Notes under the pieces: generated by a model
Told to the model about the DNA's origin: nothing
What the model saw: the letters and a program-made list of their open reading frames with translations, nothing else
Database searches by the model: none
In this document: positions 18,001 through 25,687 of the stretch, in pieces
How positions within the stretch are numbered: position 1 is the stretch's first letter
Layout: each line of letters opens with the position of its first letter
NCBI RefSeq assembly: GCF_902497555.1
Contig: NZ_CABVGP010000002.1
Location: 3,112,501-3,176,500 of the forward strand
DNA: 64,000 nt
Direction: 5' to 3'
Origin: Amycolatopsis camponoti
Lineage (GTDB): Bacteria > Actinomycetota > Actinomycetes > Mycobacteriales > Pseudonocardiaceae
Made by a program: the position numbers and the translations under genes

Positions 18001-20280
18001 GGGATCGTAGGTGTAGGAGGTCGCCGCGCCGGCCGGGTCGACGGTGCGGGCGAGGCTGCCGCGACGGTCGTATTCGTACCGCCACACGCCGCCGTCCGGA
18101 CCGGTGACCGCGACGGGCCGGTGCCGCTCGTCGTAGGCGTAGACGACGCGGCCGCCGTCGGGCCGCGTCACCGCGACGAGGTTGCCGATCTCGTCGTAGT
18201 CCCAGCGCGTGACGTGGCCGAGCTCGTCGGTCTCGGCGACGACACGCCCGAAGCGGTCCCGCTCGGCGCTGGTGCTGTTGCCCAGCGCGTCGGTCTGCCC
18301 GATCACCCGCATCCGCTCGTCCAGCCGGTAGCGGGTGACGGCGCCGAGCGAGTCGGTGACGGTCGTGAGGCCGGGCTCGTAGGCCAGCGCGGTGTTCAGG
18401 TAGCCGCCGGTGCCCTGGGCGCGCACGCAGCGCCCCTGGGAGTCGTAGCCGTAGCCGTACCAGCGGCCGTTGACGTCGTCCCAGCGCGTCAGCCTGCCGT
18501 CGGCGTCGTAGGTGAACTTCTGCGGGGTGCCGACGGCGTCGACGAACTCGACCAGCCGGCGCGCGGAGTCGTAGCTGTATTCGGCCAGCGGGACCGGCGC
18601 ACCCGCGGTGCGCAACGCCGTGACCAGGCCGTCGGCGCTGTCGATCTCGACGCGGTAGCCGCCGGAGTGCTCGATCGCCACCGGGACGCCGTCGCGGTGG
18701 CGCAGCACGATCCGGTTGCCCGCGCCGTCCACGACCGCGCGCAGCGGCAGCGTGGTTTCGCCGCGAGGGGCGGCGAAGTAGCGCATGCGGTCGGACTGCG
18801 GGTCGGCGACGATGAAGCCGTGGCGGACCCGGCGCAGCGCCAGGTACGGACCGCTCTCCGGCACCACGGCCTCGACCCCGCGCGGGACCGGGTAGCGCAG
18901 CAGCGTGCCGTCGGACAGGGCCAGGTGCAGCCCGTCCGGCTCCACCTCGAGCCGCTCGTCCAGGGTCGAGGCCCACGTCGGGCCGAACAGCCGGCCCGCC
19001 CGGTAGGTCGACAGGTGCGTCCGCTCGATGACGAGCGGCAGCGCGCCGGGCAGCGAGACGTCCTCCTGCACCAGCATCACGGCGCCGGTCGCGACGTCGA
19101 TCGGGTCGCCGCAGTCGGTCTTGTCCTTCGTCTGGGTGGTGTGCTCGTCGGGTTTGGCGTTGTTGTCCTTGATCCGGGACCCGTCGCCCTTGGGGTCGCC
19201 CTTCGGCGTACCCGAGGGCGTGGTGTTCCCGTCCGGGCCCTTCGACGCCGGTGGGGGCGTGGGGTCGGGGCTCTTCGGCGTGTCGTCCGGGCCCTTCGAC
19301 GCGGGGGGCGGGTCGGTCTTCGGCGGCGCGTCCGCACCCGACGCGTGGGTGCCGTCGCCGTCGCCCTTGGCTCCCGACGGCGTGGTGTTCCCGTCGCCGC
19401 CCTTCGGCGTCGGCGGCGGGTCGGTCTTCGGCGGCGGCGCGTCCGGCCCGCCCTTGCCCTTGGGGCCGCCCAGGTCCTTGGGGTTGCCCTTGATGTCGAT
19501 GCTCTTCGGGGGCGGCGCGGCCTTGCCCGGCTTGATGTTCTTCAACGCCTTGGCCGCGTCACCGAAGAGGTCGCCGGCGCGCTTGAGCAGCGGGACCAGC
19601 GCCTTCAACGCGGTGACCAGCCGCTTGACCAGGTCGGCGATCTTGGACGCGGTCTTCGCGACGGCGCCGATGACCTGCGGGACGACCCAGGTGAGGCCGA
19701 TGCCGAGGGTGAAGATCACCTGCAGTGCCCAGCTGATCAGGTGCCCGATCAGCTCGGCGATGATGTCGCGCACCAGTGCCCGGACCGCGGCGACGACTTC
19801 ACCGGCGGTCTTGACGCCGCTGGAGGCGCCTTCGCAGCCCTTTTGCGCGGTTTCGAGCAGGGTGACGGTGTCTTGGGCGCGCTGGCGGTAGGTGTCGCCG
19901 GCGTTCCCGGTCCAGGACGCGGTGTCGGCCTTGACCATCGCGGTCAGGTCTTCCCCGACACTGCCCAGTTCGGTGGCGACGTTCTTCCAGGTCTCGGATT
20001 GGGCGGCGATCTCGTCGGCGTTGCCGGTGAGGCCGTTGAGAGCTTCCTTCAAGGGGCCGACGTGCTCCATCAGCCAGGCGACCCCGGCGGCGAGGATCGC
20101 CCCGAACGGGTCCATGGCCATGGAGAGGGCGTCCAGGGCGGTGCCGACGGCGCCCATCGCGACCGACGCCCAGTCGCCGCTCTCGATCGCGGACTTCAGA
20201 TCGGCCGCGGACTCCAGCAGGGAGATCCCCGAGTACGCCGTCGTCGAATCCTTCGTCTCCGCGACCAACGGGTTGCTCAC
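15016..20280 (-). CDS. RHS-repeat polymorphic toxin with WxG N-terminus
   Basis: A 1754-residue protein. Order: helical N-terminus with a WxG motif (SWTGNAGDTYRQ near residue 123), as in type VII-secreted proteins; a hydrophobic stretch (about 165-215); a Pro/Lys/Gly-rich linker; DUF6531 (CGDPIDVATGAVM, near 390); many YD/RHS repeats; the RHS core end YRYYDPETGRFLSHDPLGL near 1360; and a polar, His/Asp/Lys-rich C-terminal region of about 360 residues, presumably the toxin. That region includes HQSEHAAGYDIL, QLNQLGYGHQQGF and HVHHEDHPLYD; I do not recognise its activity. GTG 20280 follows GGAGGGG. No immunity gene follows: mug is next. One palindrome copy lies inside. Confidence 0.87.
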   Translation of the reverse strand: MSNPLVAETKDSTTAYSGISLLESAADLKSAIESGDWASVAMGAVGTALDALSMAMDPFGAILAAGVAWLMEHVGPLKEALNGLTGNADEIAAQSETWKNVATELGSVGEDLTAMVKADTASWTGNAGDTYRQRAQDTVTLLETAQKGCEGASSGVKTAGEVVAAVRALVRDIIAELIGHLISWALQVIFTLGIGLTWVVPQVIGAVAKTASKIADLVKRLVTALKALVPLLKRAGDLFGDAAKALKNIKPGKAAPPPKSIDIKGNPKDLGGPKGKGGPDAPPPKTDPPPTPKGGDGNTTPSGAKGDGDGTHASGADAPPKTDPPPASKGPDDTPKSPDPTPPPASKGPDGNTTPSGTPKGDPKGDGSRIKDNNAKPDEHTTQTKDKTDCGDPIDVATGAVMLVQEDVSLPGALPLVIERTHLSTYRAGRLFGPTWASTLDERLEVEPDGLHLALSDGTLLRYPVPRGVEAVVPESGPYLALRRVRHGFIVADPQSDRMRYFAAPRGETTLPLRAVVDGAGNRIVLRHRDGVPVAIEHSGGYRVEIDSADGLVTALRTAGAPVPLAEYSYDSARRLVEFVDAVGTPQKFTYDADGRLTRWDDVNGRWYGYGYDSQGRCVRAQGTGGYLNTALAYEPGLTTVTDSLGAVTRYRLDERMRVIGQTDALGNSTSAERDRFGRVVAETDELGHVTRWDYDEIGNLVAVTRPDGGRVVYAYDERHRPVAVTGPDGGVWRYEYDRRGSLARTVDPAGAATSYTYDPFTGTVDSVTDALGGVTRIQSNAAGLPLLVTEPDGAVWRYGYDALGNITSETDPAGNTSTVVRDAAGNPVQTRDADGAVERFASTARGSFEERTDARGGVSRIEYAQFDVPVSERAPDGGTLKYGYDTELRLTSVTNERGLVWRYEYDAAGRKIGETDYNGRVLRYGYDAAGRLVLRTNGAGQTITFERDSVGRVVRRSSADEVVVFTYDEADRMLTAANAHTEVRFTYDALGRVLSESINGRVVHSRYDALGRRVGRRTPSGAESVVGYDVAARPTVLATAGRTLRFGYDAAGRETVRSLQGGAGPVAELRQDWTPTGQLSAQTVLRGAETVQRREYGYLPDGYLAGVTDLISGQRTLDVDAAGRVRAVRGPRWQENYDYDVTGAVTGAGWSGAPQAGGPRTYTGTLLTAAGPTAYRHDGEGRVVARERGGQRWTYEWSAENRLLGVRTPDGAVWRYRYDPFGRRVAKQRLDATGGVAEQVEFAWDGQVPAEQVHSGPGRPPVATVWEYAPGSPLALTQTERVLGAGGGDRFHAIVPDLVGAPAELVDDTGALAGHLHTALWGPRVSAGGTASTPLRFPGQYHDPETGLHYNRYRYYDPETGRFLSHDPLGLTPSPDSLAYVGNPTAMTDPLGLGPTRTTPCAAAAAKAQAHPYARGNSGPSTSKRKYPEGTYGDRNAERKRLDDKHDYKIDGDKTHQSEHAAGYDILADNGAAKGSRKDKDSKPLENNANAYYEDYANHRYHPGTGKGGANHESGFTKGDVRDAPKTKDDDSLGYNDRLGSYRNAQRNAIEANDPSTAVQLNQLGYGHQQGFHKNVDGNDATHSFSDQVYHGNDKNHVHHEDHPLYDKDTADAAKAEQDRRDAIKADPNHPDRKAYDDEQKRLDIADDSYHKMVDDMHSSGEGMRYNPQAGAATPAGGHTVPGTDHVTTKPIDKWDAAEMHGARDAARTGEWPGYGGFYKNPTAEDWAALERGDLDPPSLKNIKDDDMMDLTP
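16509..16521. repeat. GTCCACTGTGGAC palindrome, perfect copy
   Basis: Perfect copy of the 13-base palindrome, inside the RHS gene. Confidence 0.6.
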
Positions 20281-20430
20281 GTGCCGACCGTCCCCTCCAC
20301 CTGCTGTGTGCCCACGTCTGAAGTTAACAAGCGGTGTCCACGAGGTGCTCGCGAACCCCGGGGAATGCCTTTTCAACCAGCCGATCGTGCCCTCGGGCCG
20401 GCGACGTCACAGTCGCCAGGACCGGCTTCG

Positions 20431-21114
20431 TCAGCGGCCGAGCAGGCGGGCGCTTTCCTCGGCGCGCCGCAGCGCGGCCAGCAACGCGGCCCGGCCCGTG
20501 TGGTCGATGTCCTCGGTGAGCGCGCCGGCGGCGGCTTCCCCGCCCCGCTGGAGCTTCTCGACCAGGTCGCGGTGGACCGCGGCCAGGCGCGCGGCGTCGA
20601 AGTCCGGCCGGACGAAGGTGAGCAGCAGCCGGACCTCGTCCTCGCACCGCTCGTAGCCGTCCAGGAGGTGCCGGTTGCCCGCGGCCGCGACGATCGACCG
20701 GTGGATGGCGCTGTGCGCGCCGGTCAGCTCGCGCCACGGCGGGCTCGGTGCCTGCCGGGCCAGTGCCTCGAGCCGCTCCACCTCGGTCAGCACGGGGCCG
20801 AGGTCGGCGCCCGCGGCCAGGGCCATGCGCAGGGCGCCGAGCTCCAGGACCTTGCGGTAGTCGAAGACCTCGTCGATGCGCCGCTTGCTCAGGGGCGCGA
20901 CGACCGCACCCCGGTTGCGCTCGTGGGTCACCAGGCCGCGTTCGACGAGCAGCCGCAGCCCCGAACGGATCGTGTGCCGGCCGACGTCGAAGCGTTCCGC
21001 CAGGTCCTCTTCGCGGAACCGGGTGCCGACCGGGTGGACGCCGTCCAGCAGCTCGTCCCGCAGCGCCCTCGCGACCCGCTCCGGCGCGGTCTGCGCACCG
21101 GCCGGGTCGGTCAC
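20431..21114 (-). CDS. GntR-family regulator (FCD domain)
   Basis: A 227-residue regulator. The winged helix (GTRFREEDLAERFDVGRHTIRS) is at residues 30-60 and the all-helical FCD ligand domain follows (LELGALRMALAAG, HSAIHRSIVAAAGN), with the metal-binding His/Asp pattern of FadR-type proteins. GAGGGG precedes GTG 21114. It lies 45 bases downstream of the EamA exporter on the same strand and may be cotranscribed. The ligand is likely a small organic acid, not predictable here. Confidence 0.87.
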   Translation of the reverse strand: MTDPAGAQTAPERVARALRDELLDGVHPVGTRFREEDLAERFDVGRHTIRSGLRLLVERGLVTHERNRGAVVAPLSKRRIDEVFDYRKVLELGALRMALAAGADLGPVLTEVERLEALARQAPSPPWRELTGAHSAIHRSIVAAAGNRHLLDGYERCEDEVRLLLTFVRPDFDAARLAAVHRDLVEKLQRGGEAAAGALTEDIDHTGRAALLAALRRAEESARLLGR

Positions 21115-21159
21115 GGTTCCCCTCGCTTCACCGGCCGGACGATACAGGGAGAGATTGTG

Positions 21160-22017
21160 CTACAAAACGACCTGGTCGGCCGGCTGCCGCGCGCCGGTCC
21201 GCTCCGCGCCGACCCCGGCCGCCACGACGAACAGCACGCCGGCCGCCGCGCCGGGGTTCGGGACCTGGCGGAGCACGACGAACCCGATCGTCAGGGCGAT
21301 GGCCGGTTCCAGGCTCATCAGCGTCCCGAACGCCGAGGTGTTCAGCCGTCGCAGCGCGAGCATCTCCAGGCTGAACGGGACCACCGGCAGCAGGATCGCG
21401 AGCCCGAGGCCGACGAGCAGCAGTTCCCCGGTCAGGTGCCCGAACACCCCGGGCCCGTAGGCGAGCGTCGCCACGATCCCGGCCACCGGCATCGACACGG
21501 CGAGCCCGCGCACGCCCGCCACCTCGTCGCCCACCCGTTGCGTCAGCAGGATGTACGCCGCCCAGCACACCGCGGACGCGAGTGCGTAGCCGACGCCGAC
21601 CAGGTCGGCGCCCCCTCGCCACGGTTCGGTCAGCAGGACGACGCCGATCGCGGCGAGCACGGGCCACAGCCGCTTGCCGCCGCGGCCCCGCGTCACGGCG
21701 ACGGTGAGCGGGCCGAGGAACTCCAGCGCGCTGGCCGTGCCGAGCGGCAGGCGGGCGACGGCCTCCATGAACAGCATGGTCATCCCCGCCGTGACCACGC
21801 CCAGCCCGCAGCAGGCCAGGAAGGTGGCCCGCCGGAACGACGACGGCCGGGGCCGGACGACGACGAGCAGCAGCACGCCGGCCCACGCCAGCCGGAGCCA
21901 CGCCGCGCCCTCGGGACCGATGCGGTCGAACAGGCCGACGGACACGGCGAGCCCGAGCTGGACGCAGAGCATGGCGGCGACCGCGAAGGCCGCGCCGGTT
22001 CGGGTGGAGGAGAGCAC
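21160..22017 (-). CDS. EamA/RhtA-type drug/metabolite exporter
   Basis: About 285 residues with ten hydrophobic segments arranged as two EamA repeats ([37 protein letters not shown]). RhtA-like members export amino acids such as threonine and homoserine. GTG 22017 is preferred since the extra 21 codons back to GTG 22080 are not protein-like and would run into the LysR-type operator. The gene is divergent from a LysR regulator, a standard arrangement for LysR-controlled exporters. Confidence 0.85.
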   Translation of the reverse strand: MLSSTRTGAAFAVAAMLCVQLGLAVSVGLFDRIGPEGAAWLRLAWAGVLLLVVVRPRPSSFRRATFLACCGLGVVTAGMTMLFMEAVARLPLGTASALEFLGPLTVAVTRGRGGKRLWPVLAAIGVVLLTEPWRGGADLVGVGYALASAVCWAAYILLTQRVGDEVAGVRGLAVSMPVAGIVATLAYGPGVFGHLTGELLLVGLGLAILLPVVPFSLEMLALRRLNTSAFGTLMSLEPAIALTIGFVVLRQVPNPGAAAGVLFVVAAGVGAERTGARQPADQVVL

Positions 22018-22059
22018 GGACCCAGCAAAACCGACCCAGACCGTTCGTGTCCACGTGCC

Positions 22060-22084
22060 AATCGTGGATGTATTGTTCACGAAT
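22060..22084. promoter_or_regulatory. LysR-type operator (T-N11-A) between divergent genes
   Basis: Arms AATCGTG (22060-22066) and CACGAAT (22078-22084) with an 11-base spacer and one mismatch. It ends one base before the LysR start codon and lies upstream of the exporter. Shape and place fit autoregulation plus control of the exporter. Confidence 0.5.
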
Positions 22085-22085
22085 C

Positions 22086-22976
22086 ATGGACACTCGTCGG
22101 TTGCGGTTCCTCCTGGAGCTGTCCCGTCACGGCTCGATGCGCGCGGTGGCCGACGTGCTCGGCACCACGACGTCGACGGTCTCGCAGCAGATCGCCGTGC
22201 TGGCGAAGGAAACCGGTGCGCCGCTGCTCGAGCCGGACGGCCGCCGCGTGCGGCTCACCCCCGCCGGGCGGCGCCTGGCCGAGCACGCCGTGACGATCCT
22301 CGCCGCCGTGGAGGCCGCTCGCGCCGACCTCGACCCCGGCGCAGAACCGGCCGGCACGGTGCGCGTCGCCGGGTTCGCGACGGCCGTGCGGCGCTCCCTG
22401 CTCCCGGCGGCCACCGCGCTCGCCGACCACCACCCGCGCGTGGACCTGCGGATCAGCGAGTACGAACCGCACGAGGCCTTCGCCGCGCTGCTGGCCGACG
22501 ACATCGACCTCGCCCTGACCTACGACTACGACCTCGCCCCGGCCGTCACGGACCCCGCGATCACCGTGAGTCCACTGTGGACGGCACGGTGGGGCCTCGC
22601 CGTCCCGGCGGCCGACGCGGCCCGTGCGCGGGGCGAGAACACCGGCGCGGTCTTCGAGGCGTTCCGCGACCACGACTGGATCGTCAACTCCCGCAACAGC
22701 GCCGACGAGGACGTGATCCGCAGGCTGGCCTCGACAGCGCGCTTCACCCCGCGCATCACGCACCGCGCGGACAGCCTGGAGCTGGTCGAGGACCTCATCG
22801 CGACCGGCCCGGCACCCGCCGTCGGCCTGCTGCCGTCCGGCCGCGCCCTGCGCTCCGGGGTCGCGCTGCTCCCGCTGGCGGGCCCGGACGTGCGGCAGCG
22901 CGCCTTCGCGTGCACCCGTCGCGGGCGCGAGGTGTGGCCGCCGCTCGCACTCGTTCTCGGGCTCCTGGCTCGCTGA
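22086..22976 (+). CDS. LysR-family transcriptional regulator
   Basis: A 296-residue regulator. N-terminal winged helix: MDTRRLRFLLELSRHGSMRA, then TTTSTVSQQIAVLAKETG; a linker helix; and a type 2 periplasmic-binding-like effector domain (GTVRVAGFATAVRRSLLPAA). The close relatives by pattern are ArgP/IciA-like or transporter-linked LysR proteins. Divergent from the EamA exporter, which it most likely activates on sensing the exported compound. No strong ribosome site precedes the ATG, so a leaderless message is possible. Confidence 0.87.
   Translation: MDTRRLRFLLELSRHGSMRAVADVLGTTTSTVSQQIAVLAKETGAPLLEPDGRRVRLTPAGRRLAEHAVTILAAVEAARADLDPGAEPAGTVRVAGFATAVRRSLLPAATALADHHPRVDLRISEYEPHEAFAALLADDIDLALTYDYDLAPAVTDPAITVSPLWTARWGLAVPAADAARARGENTGAVFEAFRDHDWIVNSRNSADEDVIRRLASTARFTPRITHRADSLELVEDLIATGPAPAVGLLPSGRALRSGVALLPLAGPDVRQRAFACTRRGREVWPPLALVLGLLAR
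22570..22582. repeat. GTCCACTGTGGAC palindrome, perfect copy
   Basis: Perfect copy of the 13-base palindrome, inside the LysR gene. Confidence 0.6.
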
Positions 22977-22995
22977 ACCGCGGCCGGATGGTCCG

Positions 22996-23017
22996 GCACC
23001 CGAAGGGATCCGGGTGC
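22996..23017. terminator. Hairpin between convergent lysR and rraA-like genes
   Basis: Arms GCACCCG and CGGGTGC with an 8-base loop, in the 60-base gap between two convergent stops. Confidence 0.5.
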
Positions 23018-23036
23018 GCTGCGTCCGTGACCGCGG

Positions 23037-23705
23037 TCAGTCCTGGCGCCGGGGCCGCAGCGCGGAGGGCTCGCCCCGCTCGAGCGCGGCGACGTGCTCG
23101 GCAAGGGTGAACGTCTCGCCGAGGGTCGCTCCGGCGTCGAGCCGTGCGATGACCGCGTTCTCGGCCTGCTTGATCGCGAGCGCTCCGTCGAGGAGATCGC
23201 CGATCCGGTCCGGGGCCACGACGATGAGGCCTTCGCCGTCGGCGAGGACGAGGTCGCCGGGGTTCACCGTGACGCCACCGCAGGTGACCGGCACCTGCAG
23301 TTCGCCGAGCTTCGCCGACGTTCCGGACAGCGGAGTCACGAAACGGCTGTACAGCGGGAGCTCGCAGCGGCCGACGTAGGCCATGTCCCGGTAGCCGCCG
23401 TCCACGACGATGCCGCCGAGGGACCGGGCCAGGGCGCCGCGGGCGAACAGCTCGCCGCCGAGGGCGATCTCGCGCGCGCCACCGTCGACGACGATCACGT
23501 CGCCGGCCGAGGCCGATTCGACGGCTTGGAGCACGCCGAGGAAGTCGTCGCGGCACCGGACCGTGAAGGCGGGCCCGAAGATCCGCGACCGGGCGGACCG
23601 GGCGCGGATCGCGCTGTGCACCACCCTGGTCGTCTTGTCGACATCGCAGAGGGCGGTCGTGTCCACCGCGAGGAACTTCTGGGCGAGCTCGTCGTTCACC
23701 GGCAT
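23037..23705 (-). CDS. RraA-family protein (HMG/CHA aldolase-like)
   Basis: A 222-residue protein of the RraA / 4-hydroxy-4-methyl-2-oxoglutarate aldolase fold: AGDVIVVDGGAREIALGGEL, GGIVVDGGYRD (Arg and Asp used for metal and oxaloacetate binding) and GDLVLADGEGLIVV. Members either cleave 4-carboxy-4-hydroxy-2-oxo acids from aromatic breakdown or act as RNase E inhibitors; in a catabolic setting aldolase or decarboxylase activity is likelier. It is the second gene after the alcohol dehydrogenase on this strand, 49 bases downstream. Confidence 0.85.
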   Translation of the reverse strand: MPVNDELAQKFLAVDTTALCDVDKTTRVVHSAIRARSARSRIFGPAFTVRCRDDFLGVLQAVESASAGDVIVVDGGAREIALGGELFARGALARSLGGIVVDGGYRDMAYVGRCELPLYSRFVTPLSGTSAKLGELQVPVTCGGVTVNPGDLVLADGEGLIVVAPDRIGDLLDGALAIKQAENAVIARLDAGATLGETFTLAEHVAALERGEPSALRPRRQD

Positions 23706-23754
23706 TTTCGCGATGCTACTGGCGATCCGCCGTGAGGTCCGCGCGCGGCTTCGC

Positions 23755-24813
23755 CTACCCGGGAAGGAGAACCGCCCGGCCGCTGACCTGTCCGGCTCGC
23801 AGCCGCGCGAAGGCTTCGACCGCCGCGCCGAGCGGGAACTGCTCCGTCTCCACCCGGACGCTGCCCGCCCGGGCCAGGGCGATCACCTCGCGCAGCTCGC
23901 GGCCGCTGCCCCAGAACGGGAGCGAGACCGACGCGCCCGGGGGGAGGGGACCCGGCTTGGTGACGGTGAGCTTCCCGCCGCCGCTGCCGACGATCGCCAG
24001 CGCACCGCCGGGACGCAGGACTCCCGCGGCGAGGGACAGCGTCGGGTCGCTGCCGACGAAGTCGAGCACCGCGTCGGCGCCGCCGGTTTCGCGCCGCAGG
24101 ACGGTCGCGGTGTCGGTCCTCGTCAGCAGGGTCCGGTGGGCACCGGAGCGGTCGGCGAGAGCCAGTGCGGCTTCGCGGACGTCGACGGCGAACACCCGGG
24201 CCCGCGTGGTGGCGCGCAGGATCTGGATCGCCACGTGCCCGAGCCCGCCGACGCCGATGACCACGACGGCGGCGTCGTCCGCCAGCTTCAGCCCGGCCAC
24301 CGCGTGGTAAGGCGTGAGCCCCGCGTCGGTCAGCGGAGCCGCCTGGGCGGCGTCGAGATCGCCGATCGGCACCAGGTGGCGGGCGTGCGGGACGAGCACG
24401 TACCGCGCCATGCCGCCGTCGCGGCCGAGGCCCGCCCCCGACCACGGCAGCTCCGCGCGCCGGTCGCAGTAGTTGTCCTCGCCCGCGGCGCAGCGCCGGC
24501 AGGCGCCGCACCCCCAGGGCCCGTACACGGCGACCCGGTCGCCGACCGCGAGACCCTCGGCCGCGAAATCGCCGGCCGCGACGTGCCCGGCGATCTCGTG
24601 CCCGAGGGTGAACGGCGGCCGGTAGGGGAGCGCGCCCGGTGCGGCGTCGAGGACGTGCAGGTCGGAGTGGCAGATCCCGGCCGCTTCGACGCGGATCAGC
24701 ACCTCGGTGCCGGTCGGTTCGGGCACTTCGGCGTCGACGAGTGACGGCGGGTCGCCCCACGCCGTGAGGCGCAGGGCCGGGGTCTTGCGCACCGGGCTCA
24801 CAACGCCGACCAT
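23755..24813 (-). CDS. Zinc-type alcohol dehydrogenase, NAD(P)-dependent
   Basis: A 352-residue medium-chain dehydrogenase. Catalytic zinc site GICHSDLHVL and GHEIAGHV; structural zinc cysteines in GCGACRRCAAGEDNYC; Rossmann motif VIGVGGLGHVAIQI. It oxidises an alcohol or reduces an aldehyde in the cytoplasm. It is divergent from the SDR with only 6 bases between start codons, sharing the TGAACTCAGTTCA operator, so it belongs to the catabolic regulon. The start could also be GTG 24792; no ribosome site is visible for either. Confidence 0.86.
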   Translation of the reverse strand: MVGVVSPVRKTPALRLTAWGDPPSLVDAEVPEPTGTEVLIRVEAAGICHSDLHVLDAAPGALPYRPPFTLGHEIAGHVAAGDFAAEGLAVGDRVAVYGPWGCGACRRCAAGEDNYCDRRAELPWSGAGLGRDGGMARYVLVPHARHLVPIGDLDAAQAAPLTDAGLTPYHAVAGLKLADDAAVVVIGVGGLGHVAIQILRATTRARVFAVDVREAALALADRSGAHRTLLTRTDTATVLRRETGGADAVLDFVGSDPTLSLAAGVLRPGGALAIVGSGGGKLTVTKPGPLPPGASVSLPFWGSGRELREVIALARAGSVRVETEQFPLGAAVEAFARLRAGQVSGRAVLLPG

Positions 24814-24819
24814 ACAGAA

Positions 24820-25656
24820 ATGAACTCAGTTCAGGAAGCAGGGTGGGCGGACAAGGTGGTGCTCGTGACGGGCGCCGGATCGGGGATCGGGGCCGCGGTG
24901 GCGCGGAAGCTGGCCGGTGCACGGCAGCTCGTGCTCGCCGACCGGGACGTCGCGGCGGCGGAGCGGGTCGCCGCGCCGCTGGCCGGCGCGCGAGCGGCCG
25001 AAGTGGACGTCTCGGACCCGGATCGCGTCGACTGGCTGGTGGCCGGGATCGAGCGCGACCACGGCGGTCTCGACGTCGTCGTGCACGCGGCCGGCGTCGA
25101 CGATCCTCAGGCGAAGCAGTGGATCGCGGACGCGTGGGAGGCCGGGCGGCCGCCGGAGGTGACCGCGGCGCTGGACGTCCGGTCCTGGCGGCGGGTCATG
25201 GGCGTGAACCTCGACGGCACGTTCCACGTCCTGCGCGCCGCGGTCCGAGTCATGGTGCCGCGCCGCGCGGGTGCCGTGGTCGTCGTCGGGTCGTCGTCCG
25301 CGTTCGACGCCCCCGTGGGCTATCCCCATTACTCCGCCTCGAAAGCCGGGGTGCACGCGTTCGCGCAGGCGGTGGCGAAAGAGGTCATCCCGTTCGGCGT
25401 GCGGGTCAACGTCGTGGCGCCCGGGCCGACGGAGACCGGGATGGCCGCGCGGACGCCCGACGCCCTTCGCCGCGCTTTCGCCGAGTCCGGCGGCGGGGCG
25501 TACGCGACGCCCGAAGAGATCGCCGACGTGGCTCTGTTCCTGGCCGGGAAAAAGCGGCCAACCTGGCCGGTTCGGTGGTACTGGCCAACGGTGGCCGCTT
25601 CACCGCCTGACGGGCTTGTCAGCGGCGGAGTCGGCCGCTACTGTCACCTGAACTGA
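24820..25656 (+). CDS. SDR-family oxidoreductase with probable -1 frameshift near its end
   Basis: Short-chain dehydrogenase: VLVTGAGSGIGAAVA nucleotide site, VHAAGVDD, Ser-Tyr-Lys catalytic set (SSSAFDA ... YPHYSASKAG). As read it has 278 residues but the last 36 after LFLAGKK do not look like an SDR. In the -1 frame the sequence continues as EKAANLAGSVVLANGGRFTA and stops at 25610, a normal SDR end. The shift point is the run GGGAAAAAG at 25546-25554. The livH promoter begins at 25616, right after the restored stop, which supports 25610 as the original end. Start ATG 24820 has no ribosome site; leaderless translation is possible. Confidence 0.8.
   Translation: MNSVQEAGWADKVVLVTGAGSGIGAAVARKLAGARQLVLADRDVAAAERVAAPLAGARAAEVDVSDPDRVDWLVAGIERDHGGLDVVVHAAGVDDPQAKQWIADAWEAGRPPEVTAALDVRSWRRVMGVNLDGTFHVLRAAVRVMVPRRAGAVVVVGSSSAFDAPVGYPHYSASKAGVHAFAQAVAKEVIPFGVRVNVVAPGPTETGMAARTPDALRRAFAESGGGAYATPEEIADVALFLAGKKRPTWPVRWYWPTVAASPPDGLVSGGVGRYCHLN
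24821..24833. promoter_or_regulatory. TetR-type operator, site 1 (perfect palindrome)
   Basis: TGAACTCAGTTCA, perfect 6-1-6 palindrome, starting one base after the A of the SDR's ATG. It therefore overlaps the SDR start and lies 7 bases before the divergent dehydrogenase start. One of five related sites in the locus. Confidence 0.7.
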
Positions 25657-25661
25657 GTTCA
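25616..25661 (+). promoter_or_regulatory. livH promoter with TetR-type operator, site 2
   Basis: TTGTCA (25616-25621), 17 bases, TACTGT (25639-25644), then the perfect palindrome TGAACTGAGTTCA at 25649-25661 covering the expected start of transcription. Repression by steric block is the simple reading. Confidence 0.7.
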
Positions 25662-25687
25662 CTTCGTCCTCAAGGGAGAGGGTAGAC

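Noticed and set aside
14990..18976. A 1328-codon minus-strand frame inside the RHS gene
   Set aside because: Arg/Pro-rich out-of-frame shadow of the RHS repeats.
22018..22080. N-terminal extension of the EamA exporter to GTG 22080
   Set aside because: The 21 extra residues are not membrane-protein-like, no ribosome site is present, and the stretch overlaps the LysR-type operator.
16516..22293. A 1925-codon open frame on the plus strand opposite the RHS, GntR and EamA genes
   Set aside because: It is the mirror of well-supported minus-strand genes in GC-rich DNA; its translation is low-complexity Val/Gly/Arg/Asp with no domain.
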